A stretch of DNA of 64,000 nucleotides from Bacteroidales bacterium (GCA_017438975.1 JAFRUH010000023.1:186001-250000); one strand, 5' to 3'; numbered from the stretch's first letter, positions 46,031-55,542 are shown. The notes: generated by a model from the letters alone, not told the origin. Made by a program: numbers and translations.

Positions 46031-48346
46031 ATGGGACGCTGGTTGAAAACAGGATGGCTCCTGCTGCCGTTCCTGCTGCTCTCCGCCTGTATCCGGGACG
46101 GGAGCGACCCTTCCGGGAAGATGCTGGAGATCCCGTTCCGGACCCTGTGCGGCCCGGAGGTCCGTTCGGTCCTGACATCCCGGGACATTGAGACGAAACG
46201 GACTTCCGTCACCCTGGCCGCCTACCGGGGCGGAGTGCTGGAAACCGCAAGGTTCTTTTCCGGGGACGGCGGGATGACCCTCAGGCTCGGGGGAAATCGC
46301 ACCTACACAGTCTACGCCTTTATAAATATGGGTGACCTGACCCCGGTCCTGCCCGGTCGGGAGGAGGATCTCGCGACGGTCCATTATACGGTTCCGGATT
46401 ACCGGACGCTGGACCGGACGGGACTCCCGATGGCCGGACGGACGGATTCATTCCGGGTCGGGGACGGCTCCATGGGGACCATCCCGGTGCGGAGGCTCTT
46501 CGCGAAGGTCACGGCCATCCTGCATTGCGACTGGGACGGGGCTTCCGTCGAAAAGGTCCGGATCAGGAAGCTCAACGGGCGCATTCCCCTGAAGGGACCC
46601 GCCGCAGCGGCAACGGAGGCGGACCTCCTCGACTGGGAAGAGATGGACACCGGATCCGGTCCGGACGGGACCTATGTCTTTTATGTCCCCGAAAACCGGC
46701 AGGGAACGATCCCCGGGATTACGGATCCATCTTTCAAGGCCCCGGACAGGAACTCCTCCGTCAAGGCCCGGGAAAGTCTCCTGACCTATCTGGAGGCAGA
46801 GGTACGGTCCACGGGGGCCTACGGAGGGACCGTCCTGTTCCGCAGTTTCCTCGGGAACAATGCAACGGACGATTTCGACATCGAAGGAAATGTCGATTAC
46901 CGCTGGACCATCCACTACCACGAAGACGGACTGCAGGAAAACAGCTGGAAGACGGATACGGACGGCCTGAAGGACCAACGGTATCTGGGATGGACGGGAA
47001 ATCCCATCCGCGTGCAGGCCGGAAAGACCTATGCCTTTGCGGATTACCTTTCAACGAATATCCCTTTGCAGGGGATCGTCAAGACCTTTTCCGGAGAAGG
47101 AAAGGATGCGATGATCGCCTCGGCGGGAACGGAGACCTTTACCATCCGGGCGGACGCCGCCTACGGGACGAAATGCCTGGCGGAGGCGAAACCCCTCAGG
47201 AACAGCACCCCCGCCCTGACGCGCACGACAACCTTCAAGGTGACCGATTCGCGCTTTATCCGGTGGCATGGACAGGAAGGAAATCCAGTCAAGGAAATCC
47301 TCATTTCCGAGGCCGAACGGGGAATTACCGACGGCGATCCGCTTCTTCTGACCGGATTCGAAATGGGGGATGAAACCGGGACCTGGTCATGGAAAGGGAA
47401 ACGGATTCATTGGCAGTCCGGACTGAACCTGTACCTGGACGCCACGATCCCGCCGACCATCACGAACGGGAAAGGAAAGATCACAGCCTATTTCAATTAC
47501 GGAACGGATCAGGAAAACTGTTTCAACGCCCGGGAGTATCCAGACCCATGCGGCGTTCTCACGCTGATCCATCCCTACGCAGACTTCGTTCCCGGGGTCC
47601 ATGACATCCTCCTCCATTACAAGGACGACCCGGAGTGCGCCATCACCCTCAGGCTGAACATTTTGTCGGCCGGTGGCGAGGTCACCTACCGGGATGTCTA
47701 CACGCTGGTCCCCGAAGAGGCGACCATCGAAGCCGGTGAGACGCAGTCCTTCTCCCTCACGGCAGAAACCTACCGCTACATCGACGGCCGGTATGACGGT
47801 TCCTGGGAAAGGGATGCCGAATTCAAGGAAATGACCTGGACCTCATCCGACAGCGCGGTCGCGACCGTGGATGCGGACGGCACGGCGACCGGTCTCGACG
47901 AAGGGACCGCGACGATCCGGGTCCGGTTCCGGGAAAACGGGAAACTCGTCTATGAGGAAGCCTCGGCGACTCTCCATGTCACCCGGGGATGGAAGTCCGA
48001 ATACGAACTCGCAATCGAGCCGGAGCGGGCGGACCTTCTCGTCGGAAGCACGCGGAAATTCATCGTCACGCTGACGACCCGGCGCTATCTCGACGGCGTC
48101 CTCAAGAGTACGGAAAGCACGGTCCTTGACAACGCCTCTCTCTCCTGGCGGTCCGACGCCCCGTCAATCGCTTCCGTCCAAAGCGGTGAAGCAACCGGCC
48201 TGAAGCCCGGAACCGCCACGATCTCAGCCTCTTATAAGATTGGCGGAAAAACCCTTTCCGTCCAGTCCGTCATCACGGTCAAGGAAAACAACGGCATCAA
48301 CATCAATTCCGGATGGGACCGCTCCGGAACCGTAATCCTCAACTAA
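46031..48346 (+). CDS. DUF4906-type fimbrial lipoprotein with two Ig-like (Big2) domains
   Basis: This 771-residue lipoprotein (signal LLPFLLLSAC, Cys20) has an N-terminal fimbrillin-like part, with TYTVYAFINMGDLTP and MAGRTDSFRVGDGSMGTIPV. A DUF4906-like section follows, marked by TYVFYVPENRQGTIPGIT. The C-terminal 210 residues hold two bacterial Ig-like group 2 repeats: LVPEEATIEAGETQSFSL ... VATVDADGTATGLDEGTATI (about 555-650) and IEPERADLLVGSTRKFIVTL ... SGEATGLKPGTATISASY (about 655-755). Such proteins are usually surface-exposed minor or tip subunits. It starts 4 bases after the fimbrillin-like gene. Confidence 0.78.
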   Translation: MGRWLKTGWLLLPFLLLSACIRDGSDPSGKMLEIPFRTLCGPEVRSVLTSRDIETKRTSVTLAAYRGGVLETARFFSGDGGMTLRLGGNRTYTVYAFINMGDLTPVLPGREEDLATVHYTVPDYRTLDRTGLPMAGRTDSFRVGDGSMGTIPVRRLFAKVTAILHCDWDGASVEKVRIRKLNGRIPLKGPAAAATEADLLDWEEMDTGSGPDGTYVFYVPENRQGTIPGITDPSFKAPDRNSSVKARESLLTYLEAEVRSTGAYGGTVLFRSFLGNNATDDFDIEGNVDYRWTIHYHEDGLQENSWKTDTDGLKDQRYLGWTGNPIRVQAGKTYAFADYLSTNIPLQGIVKTFSGEGKDAMIASAGTETFTIRADAAYGTKCLAEAKPLRNSTPALTRTTTFKVTDSRFIRWHGQEGNPVKEILISEAERGITDGDPLLLTGFEMGDETGTWSWKGKRIHWQSGLNLYLDATIPPTITNGKGKITAYFNYGTDQENCFNAREYPDPCGVLTLIHPYADFVPGVHDILLHYKDDPECAITLRLNILSAGGEVTYRDVYTLVPEEATIEAGETQSFSLTAETYRYIDGRYDGSWERDAEFKEMTWTSSDSAVATVDADGTATGLDEGTATIRVRFRENGKLVYEEASATLHVTRGWKSEYELAIEPERADLLVGSTRKFIVTLTTRRYLDGVLKSTESTVLDNASLSWRSDAPSIASVQSGEATGLKPGTATISASYKIGGKTLSVQSVITVKENNGININSGWDRSGTVILN

Positions 48347-48356
48347 ACGAACAATT

Positions 48357-50999
48357 ATGAAAAGAATCCTATTCCATTTCCTCCTGCTGGCGACACTCGC
48401 CGCCCCCGGATGCTCCCGGGCCGAAACGGAATGTCCGGAGAGTCCGGAACGGCCCTATGCGTCGGTGCCGGTCCGATTCACCCTGGGGACGGTCTGCCCA
48501 GCCGACAGCGCCGGGACCCGTTCCGCAGCGGATATCGATGATGACGACATCCGACAGGCGGCCCTCTTCGTGTTCGAATCTTCCAGCGGGAAGATTTGTC
48601 TCGACGCGTCCGGCCGTCCATTCACGACGGTCAGGAATTCCCGTTCGTTCGACTGGGAACTCCCCTGCCATCCCGACGGGACGCCGCTCGCGGCGGATAT
48701 CTATGTCATCTGCAACTTCGGATCCCTTTCGCTCCCCCTGTCCGACAAAAACCTGAAATCCACGACTCTCGACGCGCTTACCTACAGCATCTCCGGGATC
48801 GGCGAACTGGAAAAGGGAATGCCGATGGCCGGAATCAACCGGGTCAGCCTGACCCCGTCGGTCCGGACCCTCAACCTCAACGTGAAGAAACTCTTCGCCT
48901 GCTTCTACTTCGAGTTCGACACCTCTGAACTGGAATCGGCCGGTCTCACCCTCGAGGCCCTCCATCTGACCACCCATCAGGTCAATACAAAGGTCCACTG
49001 GTTCGCCGGCGGAGACAAGGCCGGGGCGACGACGACCCTCGATTACGCAAGCGAAAAGGACCTGAAGGACCTCGCCGGCGGAGGCAGTTCCTGCGTATAT
49101 GTCCTCGAGAATATGCAGGGGACGATTCCGGGCGCAACCTCCTGGAAGACGGTCCAGAACGACCTGGGAACCAAGGTGTTGCACTGCACCTACGCTGACA
49201 TCGGGATCAAGGTCCTGGACGCCGACGGGCTCTACGGGAACCGGTCGTTCCAGGTCTATCTCGGGGACGGGGACATGGTCTCCGACTTCGATATCCCCCG
49301 CAACCTGCTGAAAACAGTCCGGGTCCGGATTCCCGCTGAGAATCCCGACTTCGTCTGGGACCTGAAGCAGGTCACCCTCGAACCCGGGAAAAACATGGAA
49401 GTCGGATACCGGACCACCTTGCCGCTTTCCGCTCTCCGGTTCCGGACCAGCGGAGACCTCTGCACGGTCCGCTCCTCTACGCTCGGGACAGCCGTCATAT
49501 CCGTTTCCGACAAGGCCCGGGACGGAGAGGAGTACATCGTCGAAGGAGGCTCCGCCAATTGTTCCGCCACCCTCAAGGTTATTGTCAGGAAGCCGGGTGT
49601 GCTGACCTGCAACTGGACTGAAAAGGTCAGTTATGTCGGCTACCGCTCCTCCTTCAAGGTAGAAGGGTTGCAAAAGGACGAGGTCCCCGTCGAGGTCAGC
49701 TGTTCCGGCACCCGGTCACGGGCATCCCTGGACGGGTCCACGGTCCTCTTCATCCCCGGCAGCCGGTGGTCGGAAGTGGTGACCGTAAGGACATCGCTCG
49801 GCCGGACCCTGCCGGTATCCACCCCCGGGGCCGTCCTGCCCGGTCTTGTTACGGAAAGATCCCTCCTCCTTTCGATAGACGGCACCGCTGCCTATCCGGA
49901 GATCCGTTATGTCGACCCGTCGACCGGGAAGAAACTGAACGGGTTCGATCCGGACTTTTTCAACGACTACCTTCGCGTGACCCGGAGCGCGGTCCGGACG
50001 GAAGGAGGCTCCCCGGACGGCCTGGTCCGGGCCGCCTGCGACGGGAACCGGATGTCCGTCTTCACCTATCACATCGAGGGATTCGTATCCGGGAAGAAAG
50101 TTGCGACCGTCTCCTTCCTGCCCATAGATTTTGAAGAGATTTCGACCGAACTTGACGCCTATATCGCTTCTCCGGGCATTTCCCCGGAAGGGCTCGGCGA
50201 ACTCCATGACTATTCGCTCATCCCCCCGACCGGGGGACGCGCGGAAGACGAGCGGGAAATCCTTTCCGTCGAGACGGTCTGGAATCCGGCATCCACTTCC
50301 GTAGACCCTTCCGCGATCGTCTACCCTCCTGAACCTGAGGGAGTCAGCATGGAATGGACTCAGGGAGAAACCGTCCGACTGACTCTCCGTACGGACGGAA
50401 ATCCGGGAGAAGGGAGTGTCCGGATCAGGATCAGGAACCGGAATTCGGGCGAGACGGTCCCATTCACGCTCTTCACGGTCGAAAAGCACCTCCACCTCGC
50501 AATCGGCGGCGTCCGGTCTTCCGCCCGGAGGCTCGGGGAATCCGACGGAATCTACGGATCGAGAAAAGGGGCTTCCCATACCTATATCCTCTGCGCGGCC
50601 GACTTCGCATCCGCTTCCAACGGATCGGAAGCCCGCCGGTATGAAGACTGGCCCGAAGCTGCCAGGCAACTGGTCCCCTGGTTCCATGCGGGCGGGAAAC
50701 TGGCTTCCCGCGTTACCCTGCCTGGCCGCTCGGGCGTTCTTTCCACGAGCGGAGGATATACAAGCCTCTATCTGACGACCGGCGGAATCAACGGAGGCTC
50801 CGCCCCGAAAGGCACCGGAATCCAGCTGTATGCCATCCATTGCTTCGACGGGGCTGACCCCTGCGACCTTCCCGCCCGTCATTCATTTTCCGGATACGAA
50901 AGCGGCCGCATCCATGTCCACGACTACGGAGACCTATATCCGGCATCGAAAGGATGGCTTCCGGAAGGGGCCAGCGGCTTCTCGGGATGGACAGATTGA
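48357..50999 (+). CDS. large DUF4906-like fimbria-associated lipoprotein
   Basis: This 880-residue exported protein begins KRILFHFLLLATLAAPGC (lipobox-like, Cys19). Its N-terminal 340 residues have a fimbrillin/DUF4906 layout: AGTRSAADIDDDDIRQAALF, ADIYVICNFGSLSLPLSDKN, MPMAGINRVSLTPSVRTLNL and SCVYVLENMQGTIPGATSW. It shares the ENxQGTIPG signature with the preceding protein. A long all-beta C-terminal region follows without recognisable Big2 repeats. It ends in an aromatic-rich segment (IHVHDYGDLYPASKG). It may form a pilus tip adhesin, but no ligand can be named. It starts 10 bases after the previous gene. Confidence 0.72.
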   Translation: MKRILFHFLLLATLAAPGCSRAETECPESPERPYASVPVRFTLGTVCPADSAGTRSAADIDDDDIRQAALFVFESSSGKICLDASGRPFTTVRNSRSFDWELPCHPDGTPLAADIYVICNFGSLSLPLSDKNLKSTTLDALTYSISGIGELEKGMPMAGINRVSLTPSVRTLNLNVKKLFACFYFEFDTSELESAGLTLEALHLTTHQVNTKVHWFAGGDKAGATTTLDYASEKDLKDLAGGGSSCVYVLENMQGTIPGATSWKTVQNDLGTKVLHCTYADIGIKVLDADGLYGNRSFQVYLGDGDMVSDFDIPRNLLKTVRVRIPAENPDFVWDLKQVTLEPGKNMEVGYRTTLPLSALRFRTSGDLCTVRSSTLGTAVISVSDKARDGEEYIVEGGSANCSATLKVIVRKPGVLTCNWTEKVSYVGYRSSFKVEGLQKDEVPVEVSCSGTRSRASLDGSTVLFIPGSRWSEVVTVRTSLGRTLPVSTPGAVLPGLVTERSLLLSIDGTAAYPEIRYVDPSTGKKLNGFDPDFFNDYLRVTRSAVRTEGGSPDGLVRAACDGNRMSVFTYHIEGFVSGKKVATVSFLPIDFEEISTELDAYIASPGISPEGLGELHDYSLIPPTGGRAEDEREILSVETVWNPASTSVDPSAIVYPPEPEGVSMEWTQGETVRLTLRTDGNPGEGSVRIRIRNRNSGETVPFTLFTVEKHLHLAIGGVRSSARRLGESDGIYGSRKGASHTYILCAADFASASNGSEARRYEDWPEAARQLVPWFHAGGKLASRVTLPGRSGVLSTSGGYTSLYLTTGGINGGSAPKGTGIQLYAIHCFDGADPCDLPARHSFSGYESGRIHVHDYGDLYPASKGWLPEGASGFSGWTD

Positions 51000-51019
51000 C
51001 AACCCTAAATAATCCAGAT

Positions 51020-51163
51020 ATGAAAACTGAAACAAACACTTCCCGGGCGAAAGCCCCTTACCTCGCCCCTTCGGGTCAAGAGGTGCCGTTATCCATCGAA
51101 ACATCGATCCTCTCCGGACTTGAAGGGGAACCGATCGACTGGAATGAAGAAATTGAACTTTAA
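51020..51163 (+). CDS. 47-residue peptide of the fimbria-like operon
   Basis: The small gene starts MKTETNTSRAKAPYLAPSGQ and ends EGEPIDWNEEIEL. It has no signal peptide or membrane helix, no cysteine, and an acidic C-terminal half (net charge strongly negative). It lies in a 176-base gap between two lipoprotein genes, 20 bases after one and 12 before the next. Its start (51020, after CCAGAT) is chosen over a longer in-frame ATG at 50954 that overlaps the previous gene. Bacteroidetes fimbrial loci often contain small 'Y.(A/T)P......V.......' proteins of unknown role, and this looks like one of them. Function unknown. Confidence 0.6.
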   Translation: MKTETNTSRAKAPYLAPSGQEVPLSIETSILSGLEGEPIDWNEEIEL

Positions 51164-51175
51164 TCACTTTATATC

Positions 51176-53539
51176 ATGAAAAAACTTCACTTGATCCTGG
51201 GGTGCGCCGCCATTACGGCCGCCTGTACCGGGGAACCGTTCATCCCCGACGCGACTACCGGTCCGGAAGTCCCGGCCGGCTACCACATGGAAACCCTGCT
51301 GGCCGGATATCCGGCGGAAACCCGTACCTCCTTCGATACGGAAACGGGCTCCTTCGCCTGGACGGACGGAGACCTCCTCGCCTTCCACCTATCGGACGGA
51401 TCGTATCTGGTCAATCCGGTCGACCCGGTTACCGGAGAGGTCCATCTCATCATCAGGGACGGAATCGTCAGGAACCAGTTCGCGGTCTATCCCGCCGGAG
51501 CAGCCGTTCCCGAACATGCCGAAGCGGGGGACCTGATGGTATCCTATCCCGACTCGTACGACATCTCGGATGACCTTTCTTCCGATTACGCCCCGCTTCC
51601 GATGGTCGCCGACAACGATCCCGCCCTCGACAAGATTTCGTTCAACCACGTCGGCGCCCTGCTGCAGATCAACCTGAAAGTGCGGGCGGGCGCCCGGCAG
51701 GTCAGGGTCTCGCTCGGGAGGAGGATCACCGGGAATTTCGCGGTTTCGGAAGGGGAAGACGGTCTTCTCACGACCGTTTCCGACCGGGGTTCCGAAGACG
51801 GGGTGACCTTCATCATTTCCCGGGACGGCCTGCCCGCAGACGAAGAGGTCAAACTGCTACTTCCGGTTCCTGCGGGAGCGTATGAAAGACTGACGCTTTC
51901 GATCGGGAACGGGACGGAAGAGACCGACCGCTTCGAAAAGGCGGTTTCCCTGGATTTCGCCCGCGCTTCCGGCAAGAAGATCAGCATCAAGGAATCGAGT
52001 TTCGACGACAACCGGGATTATTTCTGGATCGAGGCGCTGGACGCCGGCAGCACGGTCCGGTTCTCTGAAGGCGTCAATGCTCCCGTGACCCTCTTCGTAT
52101 CGACCGACGGAAAGCGGACCTTCCGGGAATGGGACAAGTCCGAACTGGTCCTGGAACAAGCGGGTGACAGGGCCTATTTCTACGGAACGACGGGGACCTT
52201 CTCCACCGGCTACTACGGGTCCTGGATCAGCCAGTTCGGCGGGACCGGACGACTGAAGGTCGGAGGACGGCTTACCACCCTGCTGGCACGGGACGGCGGC
52301 AGTCTCCAGACCGCCTGCTTCCACTCCCTGTTCGCCCGGAACGACGCCCTCGTTGACGCATCCGAACTGATCATGCCCGATGAAACCTGCCCGAACTGCT
52401 TCGACACGATGTTCGGCTACTGCAAAAATCTGCTCTACGGTACGGCCCTCCCGACCCTCCATATCACGGAGCGCTGCTACCAGTCGATGTTCTCCTATTG
52501 CCCCTCCCTGGCCGAGGCGCCGGCCCTTCCCGCAACGGACCTCGCGGAAGAATGCTACAAGTTCATGTTCCTCAAGTGCACCTCGCTCCCGAAGGCTCCG
52601 GAACTCCCGGCCGTCAAGATGGTCAAATACTGCTATGAGGGGATGTTCGACGGGTGCGCCTCCCTCACGGAAGCCCCCGCCCTGCCCTCCGTCGACCTCG
52701 CCAACGGCTGCTACAGCAGCATGTTCGGGCGCTGCCCTTCCCTGACGGAATGCCCCGTCCTGCCGGCTACCGTCCTTTTCCCTTCCTGCTACTCCCGGAT
52801 GTTCGAGGAAAGCGGAATCCGGGTACCGCCCCTCCTGCCGGCTCCCGTGATGGTAAGTAGCTGCTATTACGGCATGTTCCGGAATTGCACCTCCCTCAAG
52901 GAAGCCCCGGTCCTCGCCTCGACGGAACTCGCCAAGACCTGCTATTACGACATGCTGCGGGGAACCCCGATCACCGTCGCGCCCGTCCTTCCGGCAACCG
53001 TCATGGCCGAAGGATGTTATGAAGGGATGTTCTCCTGGTGCAAGAAACTGAAAAGCGGACCGGAACTGCCTTCCCTCTCGCTGGCCAAACGGTGCTACGC
53101 CAACATGTTCGGGTCTTCGGCCCTGACCGTTGCGCCCGCTCTGCCCGCGACGGAACTGGCCGAAGGGTGCTACAGCAGCATGTTCAACGCCTGCCGGTCC
53201 CTGAAGGCGATGCCGGAACTTCCCGCGGAAACCGTCGTGACCCGCAGCTACTACGCCATGTTCAAGGAATGCTCGAGCCTGACGGAAGCCGCCGTCCCTG
53301 CAAAGTACTTTACGGGAACGGCGGGCTGCCAGGAGATGTTCAATTTCTGCCGGAAACTGAAGAAAATCACATTCGGCGGGACGGCGTGGAAATCCGGCGT
53401 CTTCAAGAGCTGGGTCGGAAACGTCGCCGAGACGGGGGAATTCTATAAGAAGGCAAGCCTTGAAACGGTCTTCGGCGCGGATGCCATCCCGAACGGTTGG
53501 GACGTCTACCGCGTCGAAGACATATCGGCGGAACTGTAA
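51176..53539 (+). CDS. fimbrillin-like lipoprotein with cysteine-containing tandem-repeat domain
   Basis: This 787-residue lipoprotein (signal CAAITAAC, Cys17) has two parts. Residues about 40-275 resemble a fimbrillin-type N-terminal domain: ETRTSFDTETGSFAWTDGDL, YPAGAAVPEHAEAGDLMVSY, ISFNHVGALLQINLKVRAG and LLLPVPAGAYERLTLSI. From about residue 381 the chain is a solenoid of about 13 repeats of 25-26 residues with consensus CYxxMFxxCxSLxxAPxLPAtxLA, starting at 381, 408, 434, 460, 486, 512, 538, 563, 589, 614, 640, 665, 691 and 718. It ends SWVGNVAETGEFYKKASL ... IPNGWDVYRVED, a closing cap seen in BspA-like Bacteroidetes surface proteins. A surface adhesin or binding role is likely, ligand unknown. 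Confidence 0.78.
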   Translation: MKKLHLILGCAAITAACTGEPFIPDATTGPEVPAGYHMETLLAGYPAETRTSFDTETGSFAWTDGDLLAFHLSDGSYLVNPVDPVTGEVHLIIRDGIVRNQFAVYPAGAAVPEHAEAGDLMVSYPDSYDISDDLSSDYAPLPMVADNDPALDKISFNHVGALLQINLKVRAGARQVRVSLGRRITGNFAVSEGEDGLLTTVSDRGSEDGVTFIISRDGLPADEEVKLLLPVPAGAYERLTLSIGNGTEETDRFEKAVSLDFARASGKKISIKESSFDDNRDYFWIEALDAGSTVRFSEGVNAPVTLFVSTDGKRTFREWDKSELVLEQAGDRAYFYGTTGTFSTGYYGSWISQFGGTGRLKVGGRLTTLLARDGGSLQTACFHSLFARNDALVDASELIMPDETCPNCFDTMFGYCKNLLYGTALPTLHITERCYQSMFSYCPSLAEAPALPATDLAEECYKFMFLKCTSLPKAPELPAVKMVKYCYEGMFDGCASLTEAPALPSVDLANGCYSSMFGRCPSLTECPVLPATVLFPSCYSRMFEESGIRVPPLLPAPVMVSSCYYGMFRNCTSLKEAPVLASTELAKTCYYDMLRGTPITVAPVLPATVMAEGCYEGMFSWCKKLKSGPELPSLSLAKRCYANMFGSSALTVAPALPATELAEGCYSSMFNACRSLKAMPELPAETVVTRSYYAMFKECSSLTEAAVPAKYFTGTAGCQEMFNFCRKLKKITFGGTAWKSGVFKSWVGNVAETGEFYKKASLETVFGADAIPNGWDVYRVEDISAEL

Positions 53540-53544
53540 GGAGC

Positions 53545-54465
53545 CTAGCGGTTTACCTGGAAGCGGGTATTGCCGGTTGCGAAATAGTCGGCAATCTGGC
53601 GGGCGGCGGCGAGGCCGGCGTTGACGTTGGCCTCCGCCGTCTGGGCTCCCATCTTCTTCGGCGTCGCGAAAACGCGAAGGCCGAACTTTTCCTTGAGCTC
53701 TTCGTAATTGTCCGGCATGACATCGGTGATGTACTTGAGGTCCGGACGGTCCTCGAGGGCGCGCATCAGACCCTCTTCGTCGATCACCTCCTTGCGGGCG
53801 GTGTTGACGAGGGTCGCCCCCTTCGGCATCTTCGTGATCAGGTCGTAATTGATCGACTTGATCGTCGAGGGAAGGGCGGGGATATGGACCGAGACATAGT
53901 CGGAGCGGCTGTACAGTTCCTCAACGGAGAAGACGGGAGTCGCTCCGCCGGCCTCGATCTGCTCGGGGGTCAGGAACGGGTCCAGGGCGCAGAGTTCCAT
54001 TCCGAGGGCCTTCGCTTTCTGGCCTACCAGGCGCCCGACGTTGCCGAAGGCCTGGATACCGACGCGTTTGCCCTGGATCTCGGAACCAGTCGCCGGGGTG
54101 AACTGGGTACGGGCCATGAAAATCATCATGGCGACGGCCAGTTCCGCAACGGCGTTCGAGTTCTGTCCCGGGGTATTCATGACAACGATCCCGCGGGCGG
54201 TCGCGGCGGCGAGGTCGACATTGTCGAATCCGGCACCGGCACGGACGACGATCTTCAGTTTGGGCGCGGCGGCCATGACCTCTTCCGTCACCTTGTCGGA
54301 GCGGATGATCATCGCGTCGACGTCCGAAACGGCTGCGACGAGGTCAGCCTGCTCTGGATATTTCTCGAGCCTGACGACTTCGTGGCCTGCGGAAACAAGG
54401 ATATCGGTAATCCCTTCGACCGCCTGGGCGGCGAAGGGTTTCTGGGTGGCGAGCAATACTTTCAT
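53545..54465 (-). CDS. serA: D-3-phosphoglycerate dehydrogenase (short, no ACT domain)
   Basis: This 306-residue 2-hydroxyacid dehydrogenase catalyses the first step of serine synthesis, oxidation of 3-phosphoglycerate with NAD. It has VVRAGAGFDNVDLAAATARG, the nucleotide-binding GKRVGIQAFGNVGRLVGQKA, and the catalytic-Arg motif KGATLVNTARKEVIDEEGLM. Where most family members have the catalytic His (TPHIG), it has ATPKKMGAQTAEANVNAG. There is no C-terminal ACT regulatory domain, so classical serine feedback inhibition is not expected. It follows serC by 3 bases, and its stop is 5 bases from that of the convergent fimbria-like operon. Confidence 0.93.
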   Translation of the reverse strand: MKVLLATQKPFAAQAVEGITDILVSAGHEVVRLEKYPEQADLVAAVSDVDAMIIRSDKVTEEVMAAAPKLKIVVRAGAGFDNVDLAAATARGIVVMNTPGQNSNAVAELAVAMMIFMARTQFTPATGSEIQGKRVGIQAFGNVGRLVGQKAKALGMELCALDPFLTPEQIEAGGATPVFSVEELYSRSDYVSVHIPALPSTIKSINYDLITKMPKGATLVNTARKEVIDEEGLMRALEDRPDLKYITDVMPDNYEELKEKFGLRVFATPKKMGAQTAEANVNAGLAAARQIADYFATGNTRFQVNR

Positions 54466-54468
54466 GGC

Positions 54469-55542
54469 TTATTTCTTCAACTGTTCAAACTCTTTCATGC
54501 AGTCTACGAGGGCCTGGACGTCCTCTTCGGTGCAGGCGTTGTAGATCGAGGCGCGGAAACCGCCGACGCTGCGGTGGCCCTTGATGCCGACCATGCCCCG
54601 CTCCTTGGCGAAGGCGAAGAACTCGTCCTGGAGATCCTCGAAGCCCGGCGCCATCACGAAGCATACGTTCATCCGGGAGCGGTCTTCCTTCGCGGCGGTG
54701 CCGACGAAGAGGGTGTTCCTGTCGATCTCGGCATAGAGGAGATCGGCCTTCCGCTGGTTGATCTTGTCGATCGCCTCGACACCGCCGATGCCCTTGAGCC
54801 ACTTGAGGGTTTCATTCATCACGTAAATCGCGAACACGGGTGGCGTGTTGAACATCGAAAGCTTGTCGATATGGGTCCTGTAGTCGAGCATCGTCGGGAT
54901 ATAACGGCTGACACGGCCGAGGGAGTCCTTGCGGATGATGGCGAAGATCACGCCGGCGGGACCGACATTCTTCTGGGCGCCGCCGTAGATCAGGTCGTAC
55001 TTGGAGACGTCGACGGGACGGGACATGATATCCGAGGACATGTCCGCGATGAGCGGAACGGGGCAGTCCCAGTCCTCGCGGATCTCCGTACCGTAGATCG
55101 TGTTGTTCGTCGTGATATGGAGATAGTCGAGGTCGGAGGGAATCTCGAATCCCTTCGGGATATAGGTGTAGTTCTTGTCCTTGGAGCAGGCGATGGCATA
55201 GGCTTCGCCGATCCCCTGGGCCTCCTTGAGCGCCTTGTGGGCCCATACGCCGGTATCGAGATATGCGGCTTTCTTCTCCAGATAGTTCATCGCGACGTAC
55301 AGGAACTGGAGGGAAGCGCCTCCGCCGAGGAACACGACCTCGTGGGTATCGGGGATATGGAGTAGTTCCTTCCACAGGGAGCGGCACTCGTCCATGACCG
55401 CATCCCATTCCTTGGTGCGGTGGGAGATGGAGATAAGGGATATTCCGGTACCGCTGAAATCCTTCAGGGCCTCGATGGTCCTGTCGATTGCGACCTGCGG
55501 GAGGAGGCAAGGACCGGCATTGAAGACATGCACTTTTTTCAT
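54469..55542 (-). CDS. serC: phosphoserine aminotransferase
   Basis: This 357-residue PLP enzyme transfers the amino group of glutamate to 3-phosphohydroxypyruvate, the second step of serine synthesis, and also serves PLP synthesis. It starts [20 protein letters not shown] and contains [40 protein letters not shown], the PLP-lysine in [18 protein letters not shown], and the C-terminal phosphate-binding [20 protein letters not shown]. It is directly upstream of serA. The promoter is not clear; the nearest -7-like sequence on this strand (TATATTTA near 55580) is imperfect. Confidence 0.98.
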   Translation of the reverse strand: MKKVHVFNAGPCLLPQVAIDRTIEALKDFSGTGISLISISHRTKEWDAVMDECRSLWKELLHIPDTHEVVFLGGGASLQFLYVAMNYLEKKAAYLDTGVWAHKALKEAQGIGEAYAIACSKDKNYTYIPKGFEIPSDLDYLHITTNNTIYGTEIREDWDCPVPLIADMSSDIMSRPVDVSKYDLIYGGAQKNVGPAGVIFAIIRKDSLGRVSRYIPTMLDYRTHIDKLSMFNTPPVFAIYVMNETLKWLKGIGGVEAIDKINQRKADLLYAEIDRNTLFVGTAAKEDRSRMNVCFVMAPGFEDLQDEFFAFAKERGMVGIKGHRSVGGFRASIYNACTEEDVQALVDCMKEFEQLKK

